From Telmatospirillum sp. (GTDB lineage: Bacteria > Pseudomonadota > Alphaproteobacteria > Rhodospirillales > Magnetospirillaceae): a stretch of DNA of 40,619 nt. The notes under the pieces are model-generated. The model saw only the letters and a program-made list of their open reading frames with translations, was not told the origin of the DNA and ran no database searches. Every line of letters starts with the position of its first letter. Within the stretch, counting starts at the first letter, position 1. Shown piece after piece: positions 6,968-15,012 of the stretch. Made by a program: the position numbers and the translations under genes. The DNA lies in the NCBI GenBank assembly GCA_009712185.1, contig WASQ01000068.1:1-40619 (forward strand), given 5' to 3'.

Positions 6968-9667
6968 ATGTTGTCGGAGACAAATTTTTCCAAAAACCGG
7001 ACCATAGCGCTCCTGGCTTGCGGCGTTCTGATTGTCAATCTCGTCGTCGGAGGATTGGCAACCCTTGGATTGAGGCAAAATCTCAATCAAAAGGAAGAGG
7101 ACATCGCTGTCACGTCGACAAATCTCTCGCAAATTCTTGAGCAGGATATCGAGGACAGCATCGACAAGATTGATCTGACCTTGCGATCCGTTGTCGATGA
7201 ATATAAGCGCGAGCATGACAATCAGACATTTAACTGGCGATCGCTCAACGATTATACGTTTGTCCTGATGGCCCGCCAGCCGAAGCTCGATTTTCTTCGG
7301 GTTTCGGATGAGCATGGCACGATCTTTCTCGGCCCCGACGACAGCCCGGGCGGGGAAACCGGCATGACCGACCGCGATCTTTTGTATCGCCTGCGCGAGG
7401 ACCCGACCATCGGCATGCTGATCGCGAAGCCGTTCATCGATCAGATCCACGGCCAGAAGATGCTGATGTTCGCGCGTCGTCTCGATGAAACGGACGGATC
7501 GTTCGGCGGCATTGTGCTGGCGGGGATCGCTCTCGACAGAATTACCCAGGTCTTCTCGCGTCTCGACATCGGCCGCAACGGGGCCGTGCCCTTGCGCGAT
7601 CTCGATCTCGGCCTGATCGCGAGCTATCCCGAGGCGGCCACCGTGACCCGGGATCAGACTCTGGCGTCTCAGCTCGCGGAATTCCGCAAGCGGATCAACT
7701 CCGGCGACCAGTCGGGACTTTTCCGGGTCGCCACCGCGGACAGAGCGGAAGAGAGGACCATCGCCTTCCGCCGCATCGGGCTTTATCCGCTGTTCGTGAT
7801 GATCAGCCTCAGTACCGAGGATTATCTGGCCGACTGGCGGCGGGAGACCTTTGCCGTGTCCTGTTTCGGCATCCTGTTCATGGCGATCACCATCGGCGTC
7901 GCCTGGCAGTTTTTGCGAAGCTGGAGGCATCGGTGGGCGGCGTACCAGATGCTGAGGACCAGCGAGGAGCGACTGCGTCTGCTGACAGAGAACGCCACCG
8001 ACACGATCGCGCGCTATGACATGCACGGGGTTCATCTCGACGTGTCGACCTCGGTCTCCCGCCTGTTGGGATACCGCGAGGACGAGCTTCTCGGCCGCTC
8101 GATCGACGAACTGATTCATCCGGCCGACCGTGACGCCCTGAGGGAGGCCCGGACGTCGCTGGTCGCCAGCGGGAAACCGCTGAGCCTGTCGCACCGATAC
8201 CGGCATAAGAAGGGCCATTACATCTGGATCGAAAGCAACATCCAGGCGATCCGCAACGAGAAGGATCAGGTCGTAGAGTTCGTCTCGGTCAGCCGCGACA
8301 TCACGGAGAGGAAACAGGCCGACGCCCGGATCGAATTCCTGGCCCACCACGACCCGCTGACCAATCTGCCGAACCGGCTTCTGGGCAAGGACCGGCTGGA
8401 ACAGGCCATGAGCCGGGCCGACCGGACGAAATCCACCGCCGCCCTTCTGTTCCTCGATCTTGATCAGTTCAAAAAAGTCAATGACTCCCTGGGACATTCG
8501 GTGGGGGACGCCCTTTTGCAGGCGGTGTCGACGCGGCTGCAGGGCTGTCTCAGGGAAAGCGACACCTTGAGCCGGCAGGGCGGAGACGAGTTCCTGATCC
8601 TGCTGGAGGAGTTGCGCGACGGAGAGGCCGCGGCCCGGGTGGCGGAGGCGGTATTGGTGGCTCTTTCCCAGCCATTCTTCCTTGAGGAGCAGGAGCTTTA
8701 CATCTCGGGATCGATCGGAATCGCCGTCTACCCCGACGACGGAAGCGATTTCGATACGCTGCTGAAAAAGGCCGACACGGCCATGTACCACGCGAAAGAT
8801 GTGGGGCGGAACGCGTTCCGCTTTTTCACCGATCAGATGAATGTGGACACGACCGAATATCTCAATCTGCGCAACGGACTGCGCCGGGGGCTGGAACGCG
8901 GCGAGTTCATTCTTCATTACCAGCCGCAGATCAGCCTCCTGACCGGCGCCACCGTCGGGGTGGAGGCGTTGTTGCGCTGGCAACATCCGGAGATGGGCCT
9001 CATTCCTCCCGCTCGCTTCATCCCGGTGGCGGAGGACAGCGGACTGATCGTGCAGCTCGGCGCCTGGGTTCTGAAGGAGGCGTGCCGGCAGGCGGCCCAA
9101 TGGCACCGTATGGGATTTCAGGGGCTGATCGTGGCGGTCAATCTGTCGGCCGCGCAATTCAAACGCGGCGATCTTCTGAAAAATGTCGGCAGCGCCCTTG
9201 AGGATGCCGGCCTGCCGCCCGGTTATCTGGAACTGGAACTGACCGAATCGATCCTGATCAGCGACACGGCCAAGATCCTGTCCATGGTGGACCGGCTGAA
9301 GCAGATCGGCGTCAAGCTGTCGATCGACGACTTCGGCACCGGCTATTCCAGCCTCGCCTATCTGAAGCGATTCCATGTCGACAAGCTGAAGATCGACCAG
9401 TCCTTCGTGCGCGACATCACCTCGGACCCGAATGACGCGGCCATCGTCGGAGCCATCGTCCAGATGGCGCGCAGCCTGGGGCTCTCCACAATCGCCGAAG
9501 GCGTCGAAACGGAACAGGCCCTGACCGCCATCCACGCCCAGGGATGCGACGAGGCGCAAGGCTTCCTGTTCGCCAAGCCCCTGCCCGCTGCCGAAATCGA
9601 GAGCTTCCTGCGCGAACGCCCCCCTGTGGCCACCCCGCCGGTCCCGATCGAGCCCGCTCCCCGGTGA
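6968..9667 (+). CDS. Membrane sensor bifunctional diguanylate cyclase/phosphodiesterase (PAS-GGDEF-EAL)
   Basis: An 899-residue cyclic-di-GMP enzyme of the inner membrane. A first membrane segment (about 11-33), a periplasmic region of about 260 residues that looks like a double-Cache sensor, and a second segment (about 294-316) are followed by a PAS domain (about 333-455), a GGDEF domain and an EAL domain. The cyclase signature GGDEF (538-542) is intact and is preceded by RESD at I-site spacing (RxxD, five residues, GGDEF), implying product inhibition. EAL (666-668) and DDFGTG (787-792) are intact too, so both activities are possible. The ATG at 6968 places the first membrane helix correctly; its ribosome site is weak. 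The ligand sensed outside is unknown. It ends against a convergent gene with a shared terminator. Confidence 0.95.
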   Translation: MLSETNFSKNRTIALLACGVLIVNLVVGGLATLGLRQNLNQKEEDIAVTSTNLSQILEQDIEDSIDKIDLTLRSVVDEYKREHDNQTFNWRSLNDYTFVLMARQPKLDFLRVSDEHGTIFLGPDDSPGGETGMTDRDLLYRLREDPTIGMLIAKPFIDQIHGQKMLMFARRLDETDGSFGGIVLAGIALDRITQVFSRLDIGRNGAVPLRDLDLGLIASYPEAATVTRDQTLASQLAEFRKRINSGDQSGLFRVATADRAEERTIAFRRIGLYPLFVMISLSTEDYLADWRRETFAVSCFGILFMAITIGVAWQFLRSWRHRWAAYQMLRTSEERLRLLTENATDTIARYDMHGVHLDVSTSVSRLLGYREDELLGRSIDELIHPADRDALREARTSLVASGKPLSLSHRYRHKKGHYIWIESNIQAIRNEKDQVVEFVSVSRDITERKQADARIEFLAHHDPLTNLPNRLLGKDRLEQAMSRADRTKSTAALLFLDLDQFKKVNDSLGHSVGDALLQAVSTRLQGCLRESDTLSRQGGDEFLILLEELRDGEAAARVAEAVLVALSQPFFLEEQELYISGSIGIAVYPDDGSDFDTLLKKADTAMYHAKDVGRNAFRFFTDQMNVDTTEYLNLRNGLRRGLERGEFILHYQPQISLLTGATVGVEALLRWQHPEMGLIPPARFIPVAEDSGLIVQLGAWVLKEACRQAAQWHRMGFQGLIVAVNLSAAQFKRGDLLKNVGSALEDAGLPPGYLELELTESILISDTAKILSMVDRLKQIGVKLSIDDFGTGYSSLAYLKRFHVDKLKIDQSFVRDITSDPNDAAIVGAIVQMARSLGLSTIAEGVETEQALTAIHAQGCDEAQGFLFAKPLPAAEIESFLRERPPVATPPVPIEPAPR

Positions 9668-9680
9668 ACGGGCTCGATCG
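9645..9680. terminator. Bidirectional terminator spanning a stop codon
   Basis: CGATCGAGCCCG (9645-9656) and CGGGCTCGATCG (9669-9680) form a perfect 12-base stem around a 12-base loop. The left arm encodes the last residues of the GGDEF-EAL protein and the loop contains its TGA. The right arm lies just beyond the end of the convergent dehydrogenase gene, so the hairpin probably serves both. Confidence 0.7.
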
Positions 9681-9697
9681 AACGCGTGACATCGGTC

Positions 9698-10657
9698 TCA
9701 CGGGGCGACCCCATCCTTGAACGACCACCAGCCCCGCGCGATCTGGTCACGGTCTATCAGCGTGGCCGTTTTCATTGTCGCCGGATCCGCAGCCGGAATC
9801 CCGCATAACCGGATAATGGCGCTCTTGTCCAATCCGGACATGCCAAGCGACACCGCCCTCCCATAGAGGGCTGAGGCAAGCCTGAGGCCTGGGAGAGGAA
9901 GGCCGGCGTCGCGCGCCAACTCAAGGATTCGCCCCAGATCCCGGTTCATCGCGGCGAGAGACCCGTCCGAAGAGAATCTCTCCTGCGTCATACGCTTTCC
10001 AAGCCTTTCGAGAATATGGCTGCTGGAAATGCCTCCGACGACAGCTTCCAGAACCGCGCTCGGATCGAGATGGAGACTCCGCGCAAGGACCACGCCCTCG
10101 GCCAAGGCGACAAGAGCTTGCCCCAGGATCAGTTGATGAACGGCCATTGCGCTCTGGCCGGCGCCAACGTCGCCAACATGGTTCAGCCGCCCGAGGCAGT
10201 TCAGAACAGGGGCAACCTGTCCAACAGCGTCGGCTGCCCCTCCGGCCATCATGGAGAGAGTGCCCGCAGCGGCCTCCCCTGGCCCACCCGAAACCGGCGC
10301 ATCCACCAGAAAGGCGCCATATCGTCCGACATCCCGGGCAAGGGCGAGCGTCGCCACCAGCTCGGTGTTCCCCAGATCCACAACAACACATCCCGTGCGA
10401 AGGGTGGACAGAACGCCCGCATCGCCCCGCACGACGGAAAGAACCGCCGCCGTATCGCGAACGGAGATGAGGATATAGGATGCCATTCCACTAACCTCGG
10501 CCGGGGTATCAAGGATGGAGAGACCGGTGCCCGCAGCCTTCAGGCGCGCTTCAGTCGAACGCGACGTCCCCCAGACGTCGAAGCCCGCCGTTTTCAGAGT
10601 CGTTGCGATGGGCAACCCCATTCGCCCCAATCCGATGACCCCCACGGCCGTCGTCAT
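9698..10657 (-). CDS. Beta-hydroxyacid dehydrogenase-like protein with altered catalytic lysine
   Basis: A 319-residue protein of the 6-phosphogluconate/3-hydroxyisobutyrate dehydrogenase superfamily. The N-terminal Rossmann domain has the dinucleotide motif GLGRMG, followed by the substrate-loop motif DAPVSGG, and the C-terminal half is the all-helical domain. In active relatives the segment G.G...K..N/H-N/Q carries the catalytic lysine. Here it reads GAGQSAMAVHQ, with Met (ATG, one base from AAG) at that position. The HQ pair resembles the L-threonate dehydrogenase branch. The protein may be inactive, re-purposed or binding-only. Its ATG overlaps the TGA of the MFS gene (ATGA), so the two are translationally coupled and probably handle the same compound under the divergent LysR regulator. 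Confidence 0.87.
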   Translation of the reverse strand: MTTAVGVIGLGRMGLPIATTLKTAGFDVWGTSRSTEARLKAAGTGLSILDTPAEVSGMASYILISVRDTAAVLSVVRGDAGVLSTLRTGCVVVDLGNTELVATLALARDVGRYGAFLVDAPVSGGPGEAAAGTLSMMAGGAADAVGQVAPVLNCLGRLNHVGDVGAGQSAMAVHQLILGQALVALAEGVVLARSLHLDPSAVLEAVVGGISSSHILERLGKRMTQERFSSDGSLAAMNRDLGRILELARDAGLPLPGLRLASALYGRAVSLGMSGLDKSAIIRLCGIPAADPATMKTATLIDRDQIARGWWSFKDGVAP

Positions 10658-11856
10658 CTCCGCCCCCCTTGTCTGATGCCCGACAAAACACACAACGCGA
10701 TAATGGCCGCCGCAGCGCCGGCCGCAAAAACGGCCCGTGTTCCCGCCAGTTCCGCGAGAAGCCCCGCCAATGGCCCCGTAATACCGAAGGCAATGTCCTG
10801 GAACGCGCTGAATAGTCCGACCGCGAGTCCCTTGCTGCCGGACGGAAGTCGCCGCATTGCTTCAAGACCAAGGGCCGGGAACGCCAGCGCCAGCCCCATT
10901 CCGGTCAGGATGGCGCCAACAGCCGCGACTGCGGGGATCGGCGCCAGCCAGATGACCATCTGCCCGCCGCAATCCACGAGCAGAGACAGGGCGGCAATCG
11001 ACCGGCCGCCGCCGCGATCGGGCAAATGCCCCCAAAGCAAACGGACGACAACCACACCAATCCCGAATCCCGTGAAGGCGGCCCCCGCTCCGCTCCAGCC
11101 TTCCGCCGCATAAGCGAGGGACAGGAAGGACGCAATGGTTCCAAATCCCATCATTTGCAGAGTAAGAACACTGCCATAGGGCAGGATGCGGCGGAGAACT
11201 GCTCTGGTCGCGATCGGATCAGCCGGCGCGATGCCGACATCCGGCAGGAAGAAAGCATAAAGACCAGCAGCGGCCGGAAGCATTGCGGAGATGATCCCAA
11301 GGACAACGAGGCCGGAGATCTCCTCTCTCATTTCCTGATAAATACCGAGCCCCAGCGGAGCGCCGATGGCGAGAGCCAGATACATTGCGATGCCGTTCCA
11401 GGACAGGACAGTCCCGGTATTGCCGGCACCGGCGCGGCCAATGCCCCAGGCAATGGCACCCGTCAAAATGAGACTCTCACCCAATCCAAGAATGGCCCGA
11501 CCTGTCAGCAGCACCAAAAGACGACCAGGCCATGGAATGGAAAGAAGCGCCGCGGCGACATAAAAGGTGCCGGCGACAGCGCAGAGGACAAGACCACGCA
11601 TTGTTGCCGTCCGCGGACCTTTCCGGTCAGCGAGCTGTCCGGCGTGGTGCCGTGTCAGTACGGTCACGAGCGATTGCAGACCGATCACCATACCGGCCAG
11701 CAGCGGCTCCGGGGACATCGTCGCCCGGACGAAAAGGGGCAGTACCGGCAAAGGCATGCCGATAATCATAAAACCGAGAAATATCAGAATATTGAGTGGG
11801 ATCAGACGAAAGGCGACCCGCAGTCTCGATCTGTCATCCTGTCGGAAAAAGGGCAT
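10654..11856 (-). CDS. Major facilitator superfamily transporter
   Basis: A 400-residue integral membrane transporter with about 12 hydrophobic segments in two bundles. A loop 2-3 motif of MFS type A is visible (AGQLADRKGPRTAT), together with a Gly/Pro-rich helix 5 region (SLILTGAIAWGIG). It resembles the YhhS/YfcJ branch, whose members are mostly thought to be exporters of sugars or small compounds; that resemblance is by eye. The substrate is unknown. It is the first gene of a two-gene unit with the dehydrogenase-like protein, overlapping it by four bases, and it diverges from a LysR regulator 97 bases away. The ATG at 11856 is used although its ribosome site is weak. Confidence 0.88.
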   Translation of the reverse strand: MPFFRQDDRSRLRVAFRLIPLNILIFLGFMIIGMPLPVLPLFVRATMSPEPLLAGMVIGLQSLVTVLTRHHAGQLADRKGPRTATMRGLVLCAVAGTFYVAAALLSIPWPGRLLVLLTGRAILGLGESLILTGAIAWGIGRAGAGNTGTVLSWNGIAMYLALAIGAPLGLGIYQEMREEISGLVVLGIISAMLPAAAGLYAFFLPDVGIAPADPIATRAVLRRILPYGSVLTLQMMGFGTIASFLSLAYAAEGWSGAGAAFTGFGIGVVVVRLLWGHLPDRGGGRSIAALSLLVDCGGQMVIWLAPIPAVAAVGAILTGMGLALAFPALGLEAMRRLPSGSKGLAVGLFSAFQDIAFGITGPLAGLLAELAGTRAVFAAGAAAAIIALCVLSGIRQGGRR

Positions 11857-11953
11857 CTGCGATATCCGGCCTATCGATGCGACAACCCAAGGATGCTTGA
11901 CGGCACCATATTTTTAAAACTAATAAGTGAAATCACACTAATCGGATTTCAGT
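11857..11953. promoter_or_regulatory. Divergent promoter region with LysR-type candidate site
   Basis: This AT-rich 97-base gap separates the MFS and LysR genes. GTGAAATCAC at 11927-11936 is an inverted repeat (GTGA/TCAC with two central A). It sits inside the less perfect TAAGTG...CACTAA, close to the LysR start codon, where autoregulatory LysR sites are usually found. Confidence 0.5.
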
Positions 11954-12880
11954 ATGTCCCGGCCCTTCGACATCGACCTTTTGATGAATTTTCTGGCCGT
12001 CGTCGATAGCGGGGGCTTCACGGCGGCCGCGCGCGAGACCAACTCGACGCAGGCGACCGTCAGCGCCAAGATCGCCCGTTTGGAACAACAGTCCGGTCAA
12101 CGACTGCTTGAGAGAAACCGGAGAGGCCTCCTGCGCCGGACCCGGGAAGGCGAAGTGATTGAACAGATGGCCCGCGACATTCTGCGCCTGCAGCAAATGG
12201 CGCGACGCCGTCTCGAAGAGCTTCCTGTTTCTGGAACCGTGCGTATCGGTATGTCCGACGATTTCGCCACTGGCAGGCGGCTGACATCCCTTCTAGGGAA
12301 GTTTTCTGCGCGCTTCCCCCTCGCCTGTCTCGACGTCAGGATCGTGAACGGAGAGACATCGCTCAAGCTCTTGGACGACGGAAAGATCGATTTCGCCTTG
12401 TTTAAGACCGAAGGGATGTTTCCGACCGGTTCAACGGAGTTATGGCGGGAAAGACTGGTCTGGGTAGGCGGAACCGGTTTCGCATCCCTCATGGAGGAGG
12501 AGGAAATCAGGCTGATCACCTTTGATCCGCCCTGCTGTTACCGGAGCCGCGCCATCGACGCATTGAAGCGGGCCGGACGACGCTGGCGGATCGTCTATGT
12601 CAGTCCCAGTCTCGCCGGCGTTCACGCCGCACTGGCGGCAAATCTCGGTCTGACACTGTTGCCGGCATCGCTGGTGACGTCGGAAATCCGGTCTGTGGCG
12701 GGTTCAGAATTGCCGCCTGCGGGAATGGTCGGGTTCGGCTTCCTCAACCGTCCCAATCTTTCATGTCCGGCAGCGATCACGTTTGGCGACTTCCTTCAGA
12801 AAATGCACCCCCACCCCTTGTCCGGAAACCGGGTATTCGACAGCGATCCATCGCACCACGCGCCTTCGCCCCTTGAATAA
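11954..12880 (+). CDS. LysR-family transcriptional regulator
   Basis: A 308-residue regulator. The N-terminal winged helix-turn-helix (about 5-65) contains the family pattern FTAAARETNSTQATVSAKIARLE, broken here only for description. A long linker helix and a two-lobed effector domain (about 93-290) follow. It most resembles the branch in which the start reads FDIDLLMNFLAVVDSGGFT. It faces away from the MFS-dehydrogenase pair and is the probable regulator of that pair, with the effector likely to be the transported compound. The stop lies 15 bases from the end of the convergent sugar kinase gene. Confidence 0.93.
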   Translation: MSRPFDIDLLMNFLAVVDSGGFTAAARETNSTQATVSAKIARLEQQSGQRLLERNRRGLLRRTREGEVIEQMARDILRLQQMARRRLEELPVSGTVRIGMSDDFATGRRLTSLLGKFSARFPLACLDVRIVNGETSLKLLDDGKIDFALFKTEGMFPTGSTELWRERLVWVGGTGFASLMEEEEIRLITFDPPCCYRSRAIDALKRAGRRWRIVYVSPSLAGVHAALAANLGLTLLPASLVTSEIRSVAGSELPPAGMVGFGFLNRPNLSCPAAITFGDFLQKMHPHPLSGNRVFDSDPSHHAPSPLE

Positions 12881-12899
12881 AAATCGGAAACCGGATCAG
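12876..12899 (-). terminator. Weak hairpin plus T-run at end of sugar operon
   Basis: Read on the minus strand, ATCCGG and CCGAT form a short stem with one bulged C around a TTT loop, overlapping the kinase stop codon. TTTTTATT follows. It is small, but has the order expected of an intrinsic terminator. Confidence 0.3.
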
Positions 12900-13840
12900 C
12901 GTCCCGGGTCGCGCTCCATGAAGGCGGCGACGTCGGCCCTGGTCGGAGGCTGGGCGCCCTCACGCGTACAGTTGATGGCCGCCGCCGCCGCGGCCAGGGT
13001 GAGGGCGCGCGCCCAGACCGCGTCTCCCGCGCCGGCCAGGGCGGCAAGGCTGGCGACGCCGTTTTCCAGGAGGCCCGTCAGCAGGCCCGCCGAAAACGTG
13101 TCCCCGGCCCCGATGGTATCGGCAACGGGCACCGTCGGGGCCGGAACGGCCAGGGGCGGCCGGCCCGGCCGGAACAACAGGGCGCCGTCGGCTCCCCGCG
13201 TCACCACCACCGCGCGGACGCCGAGATCCAGCCAGCGCATGGCCGCCGTTTCCGGTCCGACACCGGGTTCCAGCAAGACCTGATCCTCGTCGCTGACCTT
13301 CAGAAGATCCATATGCCGGCACCACCCCCGGAACCGGTTCCGGTAGGCGTCCAGGTCATCGATCAGCGACGGCCGGACATTGGGATCGCAAACGACGATC
13401 CGGTCGCCGTGGTAGCGCCGGGCCAGCGCCAGAATGCAGGCCGCCGCCGGATCGGTCAGCAGCGCGACCGATCCGAACTGGAAGAACACCGTTTCCGGCG
13501 GCAATTCGGGCAGGGGGGCGGGCCGGTAGAGGCTGTCGGCGCTGCCCTGGCGGAAGAAGGCGTAACGGTTGCTGGCACCGGTGCGGACCGCGAAGGCCAG
13601 GGTCGTGGGGGCGTCGTGCGTCACGAGAAAACGCAGATCGACGCCGTTGGCCTCCAGATGCGCCTTGAGGCGCTGTCCGAACAGATCGCTGGAAAGCTGC
13701 GTCAGAAACCCCGTCTTCTGCCCCAGCCGGGCGGCGGCGAGCGCCGTGTTGAGCGGGGAACCGCCGAAATGGGCCTGAAAAAGCAGATCTCCGACGCTGG
13801 TGAAATCCATCACGGCCTCGCCGGCCACCGCAATCCTCAT
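12896..13840 (-). CDS. PfkB-family sugar kinase, fructokinase-like
   Basis: A 314-residue ribokinase-fold kinase. Motif 1 appears as GGSPLNTALAAARLG (about residues 28-42) and motif 2 as DTIGAGDTFSAG near the C-terminus, with the catalytic base as the Asp of GAGD. The DPNVRPSL segment and overall layout are those of fructokinases and 2-keto-3-deoxygluconate kinases rather than 1-phosphofructokinase. In this operon a role phosphorylating the ketose made by the AGE-family isomerase is the simplest idea: fructose to fructose 6-phosphate. The ATG at 13840 overlaps the TGA of the preceding gene (ATGA), giving coupled translation; the longer frame upstream is discounted. It is the last gene of the five-gene operon. 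Confidence 0.9.
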   Translation of the reverse strand: MRIAVAGEAVMDFTSVGDLLFQAHFGGSPLNTALAAARLGQKTGFLTQLSSDLFGQRLKAHLEANGVDLRFLVTHDAPTTLAFAVRTGASNRYAFFRQGSADSLYRPAPLPELPPETVFFQFGSVALLTDPAAACILALARRYHGDRIVVCDPNVRPSLIDDLDAYRNRFRGWCRHMDLLKVSDEDQVLLEPGVGPETAAMRWLDLGVRAVVVTRGADGALLFRPGRPPLAVPAPTVPVADTIGAGDTFSAGLLTGLLENGVASLAALAGAGDAVWARALTLAAAAAAINCTREGAQPPTRADVAAFMERDPGR

Positions 13841-14997
13841 AACTCCCGGTCCCTTCTCATGGCCCCCGCCGTCTCGCTGCCGGCGCATCCCGCCTCGCCC
13901 GGCCAGGGCGGCGCGTTCCGTCCGGCAATGCCGTCGGCCTTGCGTTCCAGTACCAGGGCGGCGGTCGCGGTCAGCCGGCCCATACGCATCACCGCCGTCC
14001 AGGTCGCGCCGGGCGCCAGGATAGGAACACGGCCGGCCGCCCGTTCCTCAAGATACCCTTCTACCCCGGATGTCGCGGGCTCCACCAGAGCCAGACAATC
14101 CTGATCCGGGGTCCGGGACAGCCAGCGGATGGCGCGGGGACACTGGTCCGGCCGGTGCGCGATCCAGTCGGCGGTGCCGTCCGGGTGGATTTGCAGGCTG
14201 TGCGCCCAGCCCTGGGCGTCAGCGAGATAGTCGACCATGAACACCACCTCGGGATCGAACCGAAGTCCCGGTTCCAGCCGGTGATGAACGGACGGTTCGC
14301 GGGCGAGGGCCGCGATCAGATCCGGATAGCCGGCGGCCGGGGTCACATGGGACGGGATGCTGCGGCGGACACGGACGGCGTCCGGGGTGTAGGGCGCCGA
14401 ATAGACCAGCCGGCCGCCGTCGACCGGACGGAAATTGGCGTGCCCCAGATACATGAAGGGCATGGGAGAGGCGGCCCGGTTCACAAGGGTCATCCCCACC
14501 TCGAACACGGTGGCGCTGCTTCGCAGAAGGACCCAGGGTTCGGCACGGTAATGCCCCCGGAACATCACCGCATGGTCGTAGCGACCGCCCACCCGGACCA
14601 GACTGTCCCCGGGCAGTTCCTCGATCTCGAGCCAGGCCTCGTCCATCGGCGCCGATGGAAACTCGCCGTGCAGAGGATGTGCGTCCTGCGGTCCCGGCGC
14701 CCCCATCGCCATCAGCCCGCAATGCACGAAGAACGCGCCGAAGGATTCCAGAAATCCGGGTTCCGCGGCCGGTTCCGTCACCATGCTCCGCATGGCGCAG
14801 GACCGGCCGTCCAACTCGAAGGACCAGACCTGCTGGCCCCGGAACGGCAACAGCACCAGGGTCGCGCGCCGCCCCTCGATCCGCAATCCCTCGACGCCGC
14901 TTTTGAAGCGGAAGGCGCGGACCGAAAGCCCCCGGGCTTTTACCAGATCCCGTTCGCCGGCAGGAAACATCGACCGGTCCAGAGTGATGCGCATCAT
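13837..14997 (-). CDS. Aldose 1-epimerase-like protein (possible DUF4432 family)
   Basis: A 386-residue protein with the features of a galactose-mutarotase beta-sandwich: TLVLLPFRGQQVWSFELDGR near the N-terminus, a histidine-containing HPLHGEFP loop, a conserved arginine in RYDHAVMFRGHY, and HANFRP and DEAW segments. The overall pattern looks like the DUF4432 branch, whose biochemical role is not settled to my knowledge. In the operon it would supply the correct anomer or a related sugar interconversion before the kinase. GGGGAGGG lies about nine bases upstream of the start; ATG occurs twice in a row (14997 and 14994). Its stop overlaps the kinase start. It is about 50 residues longer than canonical GalM, and the extra C-terminal tail is Ala/Gly-rich. 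Confidence 0.8.
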   Translation of the reverse strand: MMRITLDRSMFPAGERDLVKARGLSVRAFRFKSGVEGLRIEGRRATLVLLPFRGQQVWSFELDGRSCAMRSMVTEPAAEPGFLESFGAFFVHCGLMAMGAPGPQDAHPLHGEFPSAPMDEAWLEIEELPGDSLVRVGGRYDHAVMFRGHYRAEPWVLLRSSATVFEVGMTLVNRAASPMPFMYLGHANFRPVDGGRLVYSAPYTPDAVRVRRSIPSHVTPAAGYPDLIAALAREPSVHHRLEPGLRFDPEVVFMVDYLADAQGWAHSLQIHPDGTADWIAHRPDQCPRAIRWLSRTPDQDCLALVEPATSGVEGYLEERAAGRVPILAPGATWTAVMRMGRLTATAALVLERKADGIAGRNAPPWPGEAGCAGSETAGAMRRDREL

Positions 14998-15012
14998 CGC
15001 CCCGCCCTCCCC

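Noticed and set aside
6884-9559. Long minus-strand open frame (about 891 codons) opposite the GGDEF-EAL gene
   Set aside because: The plus strand has intact catalytic motifs throughout; the antisense product has no recognisable feature.
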